A model generated the notes under the pieces. That model ran no database searches, was not told the DNA's origin, and saw only the letters and a program-made list of their open reading frames with translations. Shown here piece by piece: positions 35,375 to 51,159 of a stretch of 64,000 nucleotides of DNA. The stretch's first letter is position 1; every line of letters starts with the position of its first letter. Source of the DNA: Pseudoduganella violaceinigra DSM 15887 (GTDB taxonomy: Bacteria > Pseudomonadota > Gammaproteobacteria > Burkholderiales > Burkholderiaceae_D); assembly GCF_000425385.1 (NCBI RefSeq), contig NZ_KE384359.1, forward strand, positions 268,352 through 332,351, given 5' to 3'. A program made the position numbers and the translations under genes.

Positions 35375-36591
35375 TGGCCCGCGCCGATTTCGGCAGCGCG
35401 GCATGGTGGGGCGAGGTTGCCGCGCGCGGCACGCCCCTGGTGGCCGCCAATGATGCGGGCGCCGACGGCAGCGCCGCCGTAACCTTTCTGTGGCGCGCCG
35501 CGCCGGGCGCCGCGCCGCACGCCGTGTATCTCGACGTGTATTCGCATACCCCCCATCCCAGCAGCGGCCCGGCCGCCATGCGCCATCACGCCGGCACCGA
35601 TGTCTGGAGCTGGGAGACGCGGCTGCCCAGTGATTGGCGCGGCAGCTATTTCCTGATGCCGGTCGGCGCGGAACGGCTGCCGCCGGAAGAGGGCGGCGCA
35701 ACGGCCCTGCGCCGCTGGTGGGTCGGCCTGCTGGAGAGCAATGCCCAGGCCGATCCGCTGAATTTGCGGCCGCCGCATGCGGGCGGCTGGGGCCAGCCGC
35801 TGTCGCCGCTGCTGCTGCCGCAGGCGCCGGTGCACAGCGCCTGGGACAGGGCGGCAGCGCCGCAAGGCCGCTTGCACCAGCACCGCTGGCACAGCTTCAC
35901 GCTTGGCCTGTCGCGCGACAGCTGGATCTACCGCACGGCGCCGCAGGCGCAAGCGGGCAAGCCGCCGCTGGTGCTGCTGCTGGACGGCCACTATTGGGCG
36001 CGCCAGGCGCCGCTGTTCGGCGCGCTGGACCTGCTGACCGCCCAGGGCGAGCTGCCGCCGGCCGTCTACCTGCTGGTGGACGCGGTCTCGCCCGAGCGCC
36101 GCGCCATGGAGCTGCCTTGCCATGCGCCGTTCTGGTACGCCCTGCAGCAGGAATTGCTGCCCGCGGTGGAAGCGCTGGAACCCGCCACTTCCGAGGCGCG
36201 CCATACGGTGGTGGCGGGCCAGAGTTTCGGCGGCCTGGCGGCGGCGTATGCGGCGCTGAACTGGCCGGAACGCTTCGGCAATGTGCTGAGCCAATCCGGC
36301 TCGTTCTGGTGGCCCGATCCCGCCGATACGGCGAGCGGCGGCAGGCTGGCGGCCGACGTGGCGAACGGCCTGGGCGCCGGCGCCCCGCTGCGCTTCCTGC
36401 TGGAGATCGGCTGCTACGAAGGCAGCATGCTGGGACCGAATCGTTCCTTCCACCAGGCGTTGTGCGCCGCCGGCCATCACGCCGTCCTGCGCGAAGTGCG
36501 CGGCGGCCACGATTGGCTGTGCTGGCGCGACGGCCTGCTGGAGGGTTTGTGTGAACTGATGAAGAACTTTGACGAGAGCGAACAACCATGA
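35371..36591 (+). CDS. fes: Enterobactin-esterase-like hydrolase
   Basis: A 406-aa cytoplasmic esterase of the Fes/IroD type, cutting the serine ester bonds of a ferric tri- or di-ester siderophore to release iron. An N-terminal beta-sandwich domain (VTFLWRAAPG) precedes the alpha/beta-hydrolase core, which has DGHYWARQAPLF, the nucleophile elbow VVAGQSFGGLAAAYAA (Ser near 286) and the C-terminal GGHDWLCWRDGL with catalytic His. Start ATG 35371 overlaps the PepSY stop. Its presence argues that the NRPS product is an oligoester. Confidence 0.93.
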   Translation: MMARADFGSAAWWGEVAARGTPLVAANDAGADGSAAVTFLWRAAPGAAPHAVYLDVYSHTPHPSSGPAAMRHHAGTDVWSWETRLPSDWRGSYFLMPVGAERLPPEEGGATALRRWWVGLLESNAQADPLNLRPPHAGGWGQPLSPLLLPQAPVHSAWDRAAAPQGRLHQHRWHSFTLGLSRDSWIYRTAPQAQAGKPPLVLLLDGHYWARQAPLFGALDLLTAQGELPPAVYLLVDAVSPERRAMELPCHAPFWYALQQELLPAVEALEPATSEARHTVVAGQSFGGLAAAYAALNWPERFGNVLSQSGSFWWPDPADTASGGRLAADVANGLGAGAPLRFLLEIGCYEGSMLGPNRSFHQALCAAGHHAVLREVRGGHDWLCWRDGLLEGLCELMKNFDESEQP

Positions 36592-36800
36592 GCAACGAAA
36601 ACACCACCAACCCATTCGACGACGAGCGCCACCAGTTCACGGTGCTGCGCAACAGCGACGGCCAGTACAGCCTGTGGCCGGAATTCGCACCGGTTCCGGC
36701 CGGCTGGCTGGCTTGCCACGGACCTGCGCAGCGCAGCGAATGCGTGGATTACATCGAGCGCCACTGGCTCGCCATCAACCCCTTTGCGGCACGCGCCTGA
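36588..36800 (+). CDS. ybdZ: MbtH-family NRPS partner
   Basis: A 70-aa protein with the MbtH signature: NPFDDERHQFTVLRNSDGQYSLWPEF and PAGW, then a terminal helix region with YIERHW. It binds NRPS adenylation domains and keeps them soluble and active. Starts within fes by ATGA and stands 9 bases ahead of the NRPS gene. Confidence 0.95.
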   Translation: MSNENTTNPFDDERHQFTVLRNSDGQYSLWPEFAPVPAGWLACHGPAQRSECVDYIERHWLAINPFAARA

Positions 36801-36809
36801 GGAGCCGGC

Positions 36810-43982
<7,173 letters not shown>

Positions 43983-43997
43983 AACGAAGGGAAAGAA

Positions 43998-45221
43998 ATG
44001 AAAATGTTTGTTGATCTGGGACTGCTGCGCCGCAACCGCGATTTTCGCAGCGTCTTTATCGCCCGTACCATCTCGCTGCTGGGGCTTGGCATGCTGTCGG
44101 TCGCCGTGCCGATGCAGGTGTACGCCTTGACCGGCGACAGCCTGCAGGTCGGCCTGGCGCTGGCGCTGGAGGGCTGCGGCATGTTCGCCGGCCTGCTGCT
44201 GGGCGGCGTGCTGGCCGACCGCTACGACCGCCGCAAACTGATCCTCCTGGCGCGCGGCGTGTGCGGCCTGGGCTTCGTCGGCCTGGCCGCCAATGCCTGG
44301 CTGCCGGCGCCGTCGCTGTGGGCGGTCTGCCTGCTGTCGGCCTGGGACGGCTTCTTCGGCGCGCTGGGCGTCACGGCGCTGCTGGCCTGCATGCCCGCCA
44401 TCGTGGGGCGGGAAAACCTGATGCAGGCGCGCGCCGTGAGCATGGTCTCGATGCGGCTGGCGACCGTGATCTCGCCCGCCATCGGCGGTGTGCTGATCGC
44501 CGCCGCGGGCGTCGGTTGGGCCTATGCCATTGCCGCCATCGGCACCGGCCTGACCCTGCTGCCTTTGCTGCGCCTGCCGTCAATGCTGCCCCAGCACGCC
44601 GGCGACGAGCATCCGCTGCGGGCCCTGGCCGACGGCGTGCGCTTCCTCTCCACCAGTCCCGTGCTGGCGGCAACGGTGCTGGTCGGCACCCTGGTGACGC
44701 TGACCACCGCCGTGCGCGTGCTGTTCCCTGCGATGGCGCCGGGCGCACTGGAACTGGGCCTGATGTATTCGGCGGTCTCGCTGGGCGCCACCTTGGGCGC
44801 CATGATCAGCGGGTGGACCGAACACCTGAAGCGGCCTGGCCAGGCCATGATCGCGGCCAGCCTGGCCGCATTCGCTTGCCTGATGCTGCTTGGCCTGCAG
44901 CCTGCCTTCCCGCTGATGCTGGCGCTGCTGGCCTGCTTTGGCTATTGCGTGTCGATTGCCTCGCTGCTGCAGTACGGCCTGGTGCAGGGCCACACGCCGG
45001 ATCACTATATGGGCCGGGTCAACGGCCTGTGGGCCGCGCAGGATGCGGCCGGCGACTCGCTGGCCACCATCGGCATCGGCCTGCTGGGCAAGCTGCTGTC
45101 CGCCACGGCCGGCATCTTTGTGCTGGGCGCCACGGCGGGTGTGCTGGGCCTGGCCATGTTCGGCCTGTGCAAGCGCTTGCGCAATGTGCCCCTCAACGAT
45201 CCGGCCTTGCATGCGCCCTGA
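43998..45221 (+). CDS. entS: MFS siderophore exporter, EntS-like
   Basis: A 407-aa, 12-helix major facilitator closely resembling E. coli EntS: FIARTISLLGLGMLSVAVPMQV, the loop motif GGVLADRYDRRKLILLARG, DGFFGALGVTALLA and GRENLMQARA. It exports the catecholate siderophore across the inner membrane. GGGAAAGAA precedes the ATG. Together with the RND pair in the same operon it would form a two-step route: cytoplasm to periplasm by EntS, periplasm to medium by RND. Confidence 0.93.
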   Translation: MKMFVDLGLLRRNRDFRSVFIARTISLLGLGMLSVAVPMQVYALTGDSLQVGLALALEGCGMFAGLLLGGVLADRYDRRKLILLARGVCGLGFVGLAANAWLPAPSLWAVCLLSAWDGFFGALGVTALLACMPAIVGRENLMQARAVSMVSMRLATVISPAIGGVLIAAAGVGWAYAIAAIGTGLTLLPLLRLPSMLPQHAGDEHPLRALADGVRFLSTSPVLAATVLVGTLVTLTTAVRVLFPAMAPGALELGLMYSAVSLGATLGAMISGWTEHLKRPGQAMIAASLAAFACLMLLGLQPAFPLMLALLACFGYCVSIASLLQYGLVQGHTPDHYMGRVNGLWAAQDAAGDSLATIGIGLLGKLLSATAGIFVLGATAGVLGLAMFGLCKRLRNVPLNDPALHAP

Positions 45222-45864
45222 AAAACTGGAGACCCCGCTGCCGCCTGGCCTGGCCGCATGGCGGGTGCGGCTCGACGCGCCGCTGGAGCCGGCCTGGCCG
45301 CTGCTGGACGACGCCGAACGTCAGCGGGCGGGCGAATTCCGCGCAGCGGCCGCCCAGCGGCGCTACGTGTTGGCGCGCGCCGCTTTGCGCTGCCTGCTGG
45401 GCGATGCCCTGGGCTGCGGGCCGGCCCAGGTGATGCTGCGCACCGGGAAGTACGGCAAACCTGCGCTGGCGGGCGTGCAGGGGCTCTGGTTCAATGTAGC
45501 GCACTCCGGCGACTACGCCCTGATTGCCCTGTCCAGCCAGGGACCGGTCGGTATCGATATCGAATGGCAGGATGAGCGCCTGCGCGCTGCCGAGGAGGAG
45601 GCGCTGACGGTGCGCGAACGCGCCGCACCGATGGATTTCTTCGCGCGCTGGGTCGGCAAGGAGGCGGTGCTGAAGGCGATCGGCGTGGGGATCGGCACGT
45701 ACCTGCAGGAGCTTTCCGTGCTGGCGCTGGAGCAGGGCCGCTACCGGCTGGCGTACGGCCGCTGGCCCTGGCCCAGCTTCGCCGCCGCCAGCCTGCCGGC
45801 GCCGCCCGGCTACGCGGCGGCGATCGCCTGGATCAGCGCAGAAAGCCCAGCACGGTCGCGGTAA
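45211..45864 (+). CDS. 4'-phosphopantetheinyl transferase, Sfp type
   Basis: A 217-aa enzyme that attaches phosphopantetheine to the EntB aryl carrier and both NRPS carrier domains. Motifs: NVAHSGDYALIAL, VGIDIEW (Mg ligands) and FFARWVGKEAVLKA. The architecture is nearer to the Sfp/Gsp group than to EntD. Start ATG 45211 lies within the entS stop region. The last 32 bases overlap the convergent hydrolase gene. It closes the siderophore operon. Confidence 0.92.
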   Translation: MRPEKLETPLPPGLAAWRVRLDAPLEPAWPLLDDAERQRAGEFRAAAAQRRYVLARAALRCLLGDALGCGPAQVMLRTGKYGKPALAGVQGLWFNVAHSGDYALIALSSQGPVGIDIEWQDERLRAAEEEALTVRERAAPMDFFARWVGKEAVLKAIGVGIGTYLQELSVLALEQGRYRLAYGRWPWPSFAAASLPAPPGYAAAIAWISAESPARSR

Positions 45865-46612
45865 ATTCCGCCGGCAGCTCGATGTTCGGCAGGTGCACGG
45901 TCGGCAGCGTCAGCAGGCGGGCGCCGGGGATGGCTGCCGCGAGGTCGGCGCCATGCCGGGCCGATGTCACCGTGTCGTCGCGCCCGGCGATGACCAGGGT
46001 CGGCGCTTCGATCAGCCGGGCGGTACGGCGCAGGTCGGCGTCGCGCACCGCCGCAAACAGGCCCGCCAGACCGTTGCGGTCCACGGCGAGCAGCATGCGC
46101 CGGAATTTTTCGATGGCAGGGCCGCCTGCGGCAAGCATAGGGGCCGGGAACCAGTTGGCGAGAAAACCTTCCGCCGTTTCCCGCATATCGCTTGCGGCGA
46201 GTACTTCCGCGATGCGCTGGTCGAATACGCTGGCCGGGCCGAGATGGGCGGCGGTATTGGACAGGATCAGGCGGTCGATGCGCTCCGGCGCATGCACGCC
46301 CAGCCACTGCCCGATGAAGCCGCCGAGCGACAAGCCGAGGAAGTGGGCGCGGCGGATTCCCAGTGCATCCATCAGTTCCAGCACGTCGCGGCCCAGGCGG
46401 TCGAGCGAGTAGGCGCCGGCCGGGATGCCGGACTCGCCATGGCCGCGCATATCGAAGCGCAGCACGCGGAAATGCCGGGACAGGGCATCCACCTCCCCAT
46501 CCCACATGCGGTAGGTGGTGGCGATGGAATTCGACAGGATCAGTACGGGAAGGTGGTCCGCGCCGTCCAGCTGGTATGCGATGCGGACATTGTCGCCGGT
46601 GGTGATATGCAT
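45833..46612 (-). CDS. Alpha/beta hydrolase, 3-oxoadipate enol-lactonase-like
   Basis: A 259-aa cytoplasmic hydrolase. Features: ILSNSIATTYRMWDGE, FDMRGHGESG, nucleophile elbow GLSLGGFIGQWLG (Ser near 99), acid in IAGRDDTVT and His in VHLPNIE. The ILSNSxxT opening is typical of PcaD (beta-ketoadipate enol-lactonase), but no other pca gene is nearby, so the role is uncertain. AAAGGA precedes the ATG. It is divergent from a LysR gene that likely controls it. Confidence 0.8.
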   Translation of the reverse strand: MHITTGDNVRIAYQLDGADHLPVLILSNSIATTYRMWDGEVDALSRHFRVLRFDMRGHGESGIPAGAYSLDRLGRDVLELMDALGIRRAHFLGLSLGGFIGQWLGVHAPERIDRLILSNTAAHLGPASVFDQRIAEVLAASDMRETAEGFLANWFPAPMLAAGGPAIEKFRRMLLAVDRNGLAGLFAAVRDADLRRTARLIEAPTLVIAGRDDTVTSARHGADLAAAIPGARLLTLPTVHLPNIELPAEFTATVLGFLR

Positions 46613-46681
46613 GATTCGGTCCTTTCAATGAATGCTGTTGATGGACCCATGGTAGGTGCGCCCGGCGCGAAAATATATTAT

Positions 46682-46699
46682 AAAGATCGGCATATCTTT
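46682..46699. promoter_or_regulatory. LysR-type inverted repeat
   Basis: AAAGAT and ATCTTT form a 6-bp inverted repeat around a 6-base spacer, just ahead of the LysR start and within the 91-bp divergent region. It fits a LysR operator that could control both genes. Confidence 0.5.
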
Positions 46700-46703
46700 G
46701 TAA

Positions 46704-47618
46704 ATGATGCTGACAATGAGCGCTTTCACCCTGCACGACCTGCAATGCTTCGACGCGCTTGCCCGCACCGGCAGCTTCCAGTCGGCCGCCGAGCTGCTGC
46801 ATCGCTCCCATCCGGCCGTGCACGCGGCGGTGACGCGGCTGGAGCGGCAACTTGGCCTGCAACTGCTGGACCGCAGCGGCTACCGCATTGCGCTGACGCC
46901 CGCCGGGAAATCCTTCCACGGCAAGTCGCAAGCCACGCTGTCCGAACTGGCCGGCCTGCAGGTGCATGCCGAGCAGCTGGCTATGGGGGAGGAGGACGAG
47001 CTGCGCGTGGTGATCGGCGATATGTGCCCGCAGCGCGAGGTGCTGGCGACATTCGCCGAATTCTTCCGCAGTCACCCGGCGACACGGCTGCATGTGCAGG
47101 TGGATGCTGTCAGCGGTCCCGCCGAGCGCCTGTACGACGGCGATGCCGACTTGATCGTGCATGGCGTCGACAAGAGCGATGCGCGCGTGGAATGGCTGGA
47201 CATCGCGAAGATTCCCTTCGTTCCGGTGGTGGCGCCGGGATTCCTGCGCTTTCCCGCCGGGCGCTCCATCAAGCCGGGGCAGATGCGCGATTACACGCAA
47301 TGCGTCATCCGCGACACGGCGCGCAGCGAGGGGAAAAGCTATTTCACGATCGCGGGCGCGCAGAGATGTTCGGTGCCGGACCAGCAGATGAAAAAGGAAA
47401 TCATCCTGCAAGGCCTGGCCTGGGGCCATTTGCCGCGCTTCCTGGTGGAGCGGGAGCTGGAGGAGGGGAGCCTGCTGTCGATCGCCGGCAGGTATTTGCC
47501 GGGCAGCGTGGAAGAACTGGTGGCTGCCCGCCGAAGCGACCGGCCGCATGGGCCGGTGGCGCAGGAATTATGGGACTTCCTCAGAGACTCGAAATTGCGG
47601 CAGGCTGGCCGTTCTTGA
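46704..47618 (+). CDS. LysR-family transcriptional regulator
   Basis: A 304-aa regulator. The helix-turn-helix is at residues 16-45 (FQSAAELLHRSHPAVHAAVTRLERQLGLQLL); the effector-binding domain follows. Start ATGs at 46704, 46707 and 46716 are all possible, none with a good ribosome site. It is divergent from the PcaD-like hydrolase and overlaps the convergent LivK-like gene by 38 bases at the 3' end. Confidence 0.87.
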   Translation: MMLTMSAFTLHDLQCFDALARTGSFQSAAELLHRSHPAVHAAVTRLERQLGLQLLDRSGYRIALTPAGKSFHGKSQATLSELAGLQVHAEQLAMGEEDELRVVIGDMCPQREVLATFAEFFRSHPATRLHVQVDAVSGPAERLYDGDADLIVHGVDKSDARVEWLDIAKIPFVPVVAPGFLRFPAGRSIKPGQMRDYTQCVIRDTARSEGKSYFTIAGAQRCSVPDQQMKKEIILQGLAWGHLPRFLVERELEEGSLLSIAGRYLPGSVEELVAARRSDRPHGPVAQELWDFLRDSKLRQAGRS

Positions 47619-48705
47619 AGTTGAAGATGGTCACCGGCGAGGACTTCATATCGCCCTTGGCGTCGAACGCGTAGGTGCCCGATACGCCCTTGTAGCTGCC
47701 CGCGGAAATGTCCGCGCCGACTTTCGCAGGATCGATCGAGTTCACCTTCTGCATCGAGGCGGCGTACATCAGCACCGCATCGTAGTAGGCCGAGGCGTAG
47801 ACGTCGGGCTCCGCGTTGAAGCGCTTCTTGAATTTGGCTTTGAAGGCAGGGCCGGAGGCCGCTTTGTCCAGCAGGGTGCCCCCTTGTGCGCACAGCACGT
47901 TTTCGCCGACGGCATCGCCGCCCAGCTTGCCCATTTCGGCGGTGCAGATGGTGTCGCCGCCCAGCAGTTTGGCCTGGATGCCCAGTTGCTTCATCTGGCG
48001 CGCCATCGGGGCGCCTTGCGGCGCGTAGCCGCCGAAGAACACGGCCTGCACATTCTTCGATTTCAGTTTGGTCAGGATGGCGGTGAAATCGACCGCCTTG
48101 TCGGTTGTGTATTCGTGGCCGGCCACTTGAAGGCCGGCGGTGCGCGCCTGTTTCTTGAATTCGTCGGCCAGGCCCTGGCCGAAGGCGGTGCGGTCGTCGA
48201 TGACGGCGACATTTTTCAACTTCAGCTCATTGGCGGCGTACAGCGCCATCTTCGAGCCGAGCTGGGTGTCGCTGGCATTGATGCGGAAGATGTTCTTGTA
48301 GCCTTGCTGCGTGAGCTTGGGATTGGTCGCCACCGGCGCGATCAGCGTGCCGGCATCGTTATAGATGCGGGAGGCCGGAATCGCAACGCCGGAGTTGTAC
48401 GGGCCGACCACATATTTGACGCCCGCATCGACCAGTTTCTGGGCGACGGAGACGCCGGCTTTCGGGTCGCCCTGGTCGTCTTCGGACATCAGTTCAAACT
48501 TGATCTTTTTGCCGCCGACCGTGATCGGCTTGGCGTTCAGTTCTTCGATGGCGAGGCGGGCGCCGTTTTCGTTGTCCTTGCCGGAAAACGCCTGCGCTCC
48601 GGACAGCGGGCCGCTATGGCCGATCTTTACCACCAGGTCTTGCGCGCCTGCGGCGGCGGCCATTACCAGCAGCGCTACCGCGCCTGCCGTGTGCTTCAGC
48701 TTCAT
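47581..48705 (-). CDS. Branched-chain amino acid-type ABC substrate-binding protein
   Basis: A 374-aa periplasmic binding protein of the LivK/LivJ type. It has a signal peptide (cleavage at AGAQ near residue 22), then VKIGHSGPLSGAQAFSGKDNENGARLAIEELNA, the first half of the Venus-flytrap fold. Residues such as GPYNSG line the usual ligand cleft. GGGAGA precedes the ATG. No ABC permease or ATPase is adjacent, so it works with a transporter encoded elsewhere. Confidence 0.9.
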   Translation of the reverse strand: MKLKHTAGAVALLVMAAAAGAQDLVVKIGHSGPLSGAQAFSGKDNENGARLAIEELNAKPITVGGKKIKFELMSEDDQGDPKAGVSVAQKLVDAGVKYVVGPYNSGVAIPASRIYNDAGTLIAPVATNPKLTQQGYKNIFRINASDTQLGSKMALYAANELKLKNVAVIDDRTAFGQGLADEFKKQARTAGLQVAGHEYTTDKAVDFTAILTKLKSKNVQAVFFGGYAPQGAPMARQMKQLGIQAKLLGGDTICTAEMGKLGGDAVGENVLCAQGGTLLDKAASGPAFKAKFKKRFNAEPDVYASAYYDAVLMYAASMQKVNSIDPAKVGADISAGSYKGVSGTYAFDAKGDMKSSPVTIFNFKNGQPAAISSL

Positions 48706-48848
48706 CGAAGAGTCTCCCTTTATTTGTCGATGGCGTGATTATCCACAATCCGGACGGCACGGCAAGCCGCTTTGCATCAAGCGGCAAGTGGCGCGGGACT
48801 TCTGCTGGATTCCGCCAAGGCCGTGCCGAAAACGGCATAAGGGCTAGA

Positions 48849-50750
48849 TCAGGCCTTGTTGTCGATATGGCTGCCCGGCTGCCCGCCGCGCTGGCTGTCG
48901 GCCGGGACATTCTGGCCGGCGGCGCCGCGTCCCGCTGCGCCGCCGGCGCCGGCGTTGGTATTTGCCGCAGTGTCCAGCGGCCGTTGGCCGGGGCGCCCCT
49001 GCACCGGGGCGACCGGCGGAATTGGCGGCACGGCGGCGGGGGCGGGGACGGCTTGCGTGCCGGGCGCCGCTGCCGGCGGACGTCCTGAGGCAGCGGCGAT
49101 TTCTCCTGTGCGGTAGGCCGCCACCGCGGCGGCAATGGCCGGGTCGGTGGCTTGCTGGCGCTGCGCCTGCTGCGAGGTGGGAGCGGCAGCCAGACGGGCT
49201 GCCTCGGCGGCCTGCCTGGCGCGCTCGGCGCTGTCCTTGGCTTCCTGCGCCGCCGCCGTGGCGTTGGCGGCGGTCGATGCCGGCGGCGGTGCCGCTACGC
49301 CGGCCGGACCGGGTGGCAGGCCGGTGGCGGTTGCGCCGCTGACGGGCGGCCCGGCGGCATTGACGGCGGCTTCCGGCGGGCGGATGGCGGGGTTGGCGGG
49401 CGGCACAGTCCCCGGCGGCGCGGCTGGCGGTGGTGCGCTGGCAGGGTGCGGCGGCGCGGCGGGCGGCGCCAGCGCGGCGTTACGGGTCAGGGTCGCGGCG
49501 GCCTGCGCCGCCACTTGCGCCTCGCGCAGTGCCTGGCGCCGAGCCTCGAGCCGGGCTTCTGTCTGCTCATTGGCCAATTCCTGTGCAACGCCCTGGGCAT
49601 CGTCGAGACGCTGGGCAATCAGGCGGTCTTGCATGGAGAGGGCATCGGCCGAACGCGCGGCTTGGGCCTGTTCGGCGGCATCGGCCGCCTGGCGCGCCTG
49701 CGCGGCTATTGTCGTTTGCCTGGGCGCCTGGGGGGCCGGTGCCAGCGGAGCCACACCGCTTGCCTGGGTCGCCAAAGGCGGCGTTGCGGCGGTGGACGTG
49801 GCGGCGATAGGCGCGAACCCTGCGGTAGCCGTCTCGGGCTGGGCGGCGCCCGAGGGCAGCACGGCGCCGCTCGCGCCGGCCGCTGCCTGTTGGCGCGCGA
49901 GGGCAAGCCGTGCCGCAACCAGGTCCTGGGTTTCGGTGGCTTCGGCCTGCTCGGCAACAAGGCGCCGGGCCGTGTCGAGCCGGTCGGCGGCAGCGCGTTC
50001 AGCCCGGGTCCGGCCAAGCTGGCTGGACTCGGCATCCTGCAGGGCGGCGCGGCGGGCCGCGTCCAGGCGGTCGGCCAGCGCTTGCGCGGCCAGGTCTTCT
50101 TCCCGCGTACTTTCCAGCTGCCGCCGCTCGGCCGCCTGGGCCTCGGCCAATCGCTGCTGCTGCGTGTCTTCCAGCGTATTGGCCGCCAGTGCCGCATTGG
50201 CCTGCTGGCGCGTTTCCGCCAACTGATCCGCGGCAAGGCGCTGCTGGGCGGCCAGATCGGACAGATTGGGCGAGACGGGGCTTGCTTGCGCCACCGTCCC
50301 GCCCTGGCCGGCGTCCCCGCTGGCGGCGATGGCGCCCAGCGCATTGTCCAGTGCCGCCAGCGCCTGCCGCGGCGCCGTGTTGAAGGCGGCGGCCAGCGCG
50401 CTGTCCTGAGCGGAAAGCGCACCATCGCTCGCGACATCGATGCCCGCTTGCCGCAAGAGGCCCTGTTGCGACGTCAGTACGGGCGCAAGGTGAGGGGGCG
50501 CATTGGCGTTCGCGTTATCCACCACCTGCCTTGCCACGGCGGCAAATGCCGCCGCGTCGCCGCCATTGGCCGCGATATCGCGCACGCTGCGCTGCGCCAG
50601 GACGAGGTTGGACAGGAACTGTCCCAGCGTCGAGACGGCCGGTGCGGCGCTTGCGTCGGCCGGAACCGGGGCAGTGGCAGGCCCAATCCGTTCGCCAGCG
50701 GCTGGCGGCGCGACAGGAGTGGCGGCATGCAAAGGATCGACAGGAATCAT
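48849..50750 (-). CDS. Ala/Gln/Pro-rich protein of unknown function
   Basis: A protein of about 633 aa made almost wholly of Ala, Gln, Arg, Asp and Pro. A non-repetitive N-terminal part (SNLVLAQRSVRDIAANGGDAAAFAAVARQV) is followed from about 165 to 420 by long helical repeats of the type RLDAARRAALQDAESSQLGR, likely an extended coiled coil. The final 200 residues are Pro/Ala-rich and disordered, ending SHIDNKA. No signal peptide is evident. Start codon is uncertain: ATG 50750, ATG 50783 or GTG 50798. Function not recognisable. Confidence 0.55.
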   Translation of the reverse strand: MIPVDPLHAATPVAPPAAGERIGPATAPVPADASAAPAVSTLGQFLSNLVLAQRSVRDIAANGGDAAAFAAVARQVVDNANANAPPHLAPVLTSQQGLLRQAGIDVASDGALSAQDSALAAAFNTAPRQALAALDNALGAIAASGDAGQGGTVAQASPVSPNLSDLAAQQRLAADQLAETRQQANAALAANTLEDTQQQRLAEAQAAERRQLESTREEDLAAQALADRLDAARRAALQDAESSQLGRTRAERAAADRLDTARRLVAEQAEATETQDLVAARLALARQQAAAGASGAVLPSGAAQPETATAGFAPIAATSTAATPPLATQASGVAPLAPAPQAPRQTTIAAQARQAADAAEQAQAARSADALSMQDRLIAQRLDDAQGVAQELANEQTEARLEARRQALREAQVAAQAAATLTRNAALAPPAAPPHPASAPPPAAPPGTVPPANPAIRPPEAAVNAAGPPVSGATATGLPPGPAGVAAPPPASTAANATAAAQEAKDSAERARQAAEAARLAAAPTSQQAQRQQATDPAIAAAVAAYRTGEIAAASGRPPAAAPGTQAVPAPAAVPPIPPVAPVQGRPGQRPLDTAANTNAGAGGAAGRGAAGQNVPADSQRGGQPGSHIDNKA

Positions 50751-50865
50751 GCAAGGACTTTGCCAGACTTCGGGGCCGCGCATCGTTAAATGGCGCACGG
50801 TGGGCGCAGACGTGCGGCCTTATCTTGACCCTTCAAGACCAACCCAAACGATGAGGAGCTCGATC

Positions 50866-51126
50866 ATGGACAACAACATCACCCACAATGAAAATGCAAT
50901 CAAGGACTTGCGCGCCGGGGCACACAGCACCATCGACAAGGTGGCCGACAATATCAGCAATATCACCGGCCAGGTGGGCGCCAGGGGCGAGCAGCTGAAC
51001 GCGGCCTATAAGCGCTTCGCCGAAAACGGCCGCAATTACATTCGCGAGAGCCCCGGAAAATCGCTGCTGGTGGCCGTTGCCGCCGGCTATGTCGTATCCA
51101 AGCTGCTCGGCATGCGCAAGCATTGA
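50866..51126 (+). CDS. DUF883 (ElaB/YqjD-type) membrane-anchored protein
   Basis: An 86-aa protein with an amphipathic helical N-terminus (DLRAGAHSTIDKVADNISNI) and the C-terminal anchor ESPGKSLLVAVAAGYVVSKLLG characteristic of DUF883. Family members associate with ribosomes at the inner membrane in stationary phase. AGGAG precedes the ATG. Monocistronic or read into the MFS gene 33 bases on. Confidence 0.88.
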   Translation: MDNNITHNENAIKDLRAGAHSTIDKVADNISNITGQVGARGEQLNAAYKRFAENGRNYIRESPGKSLLVAVAAGYVVSKLLGMRKH

Positions 51127-51159
51127 TGCCGCCGGCGTTGGCGGGTGTACACTATCCAA

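Noticed and set aside
44938..45210. Extension of the PPTase frame into entS
   Set aside because: Residues before ATG 45211 have no PPTase similarity and overlap a clear entS reading.
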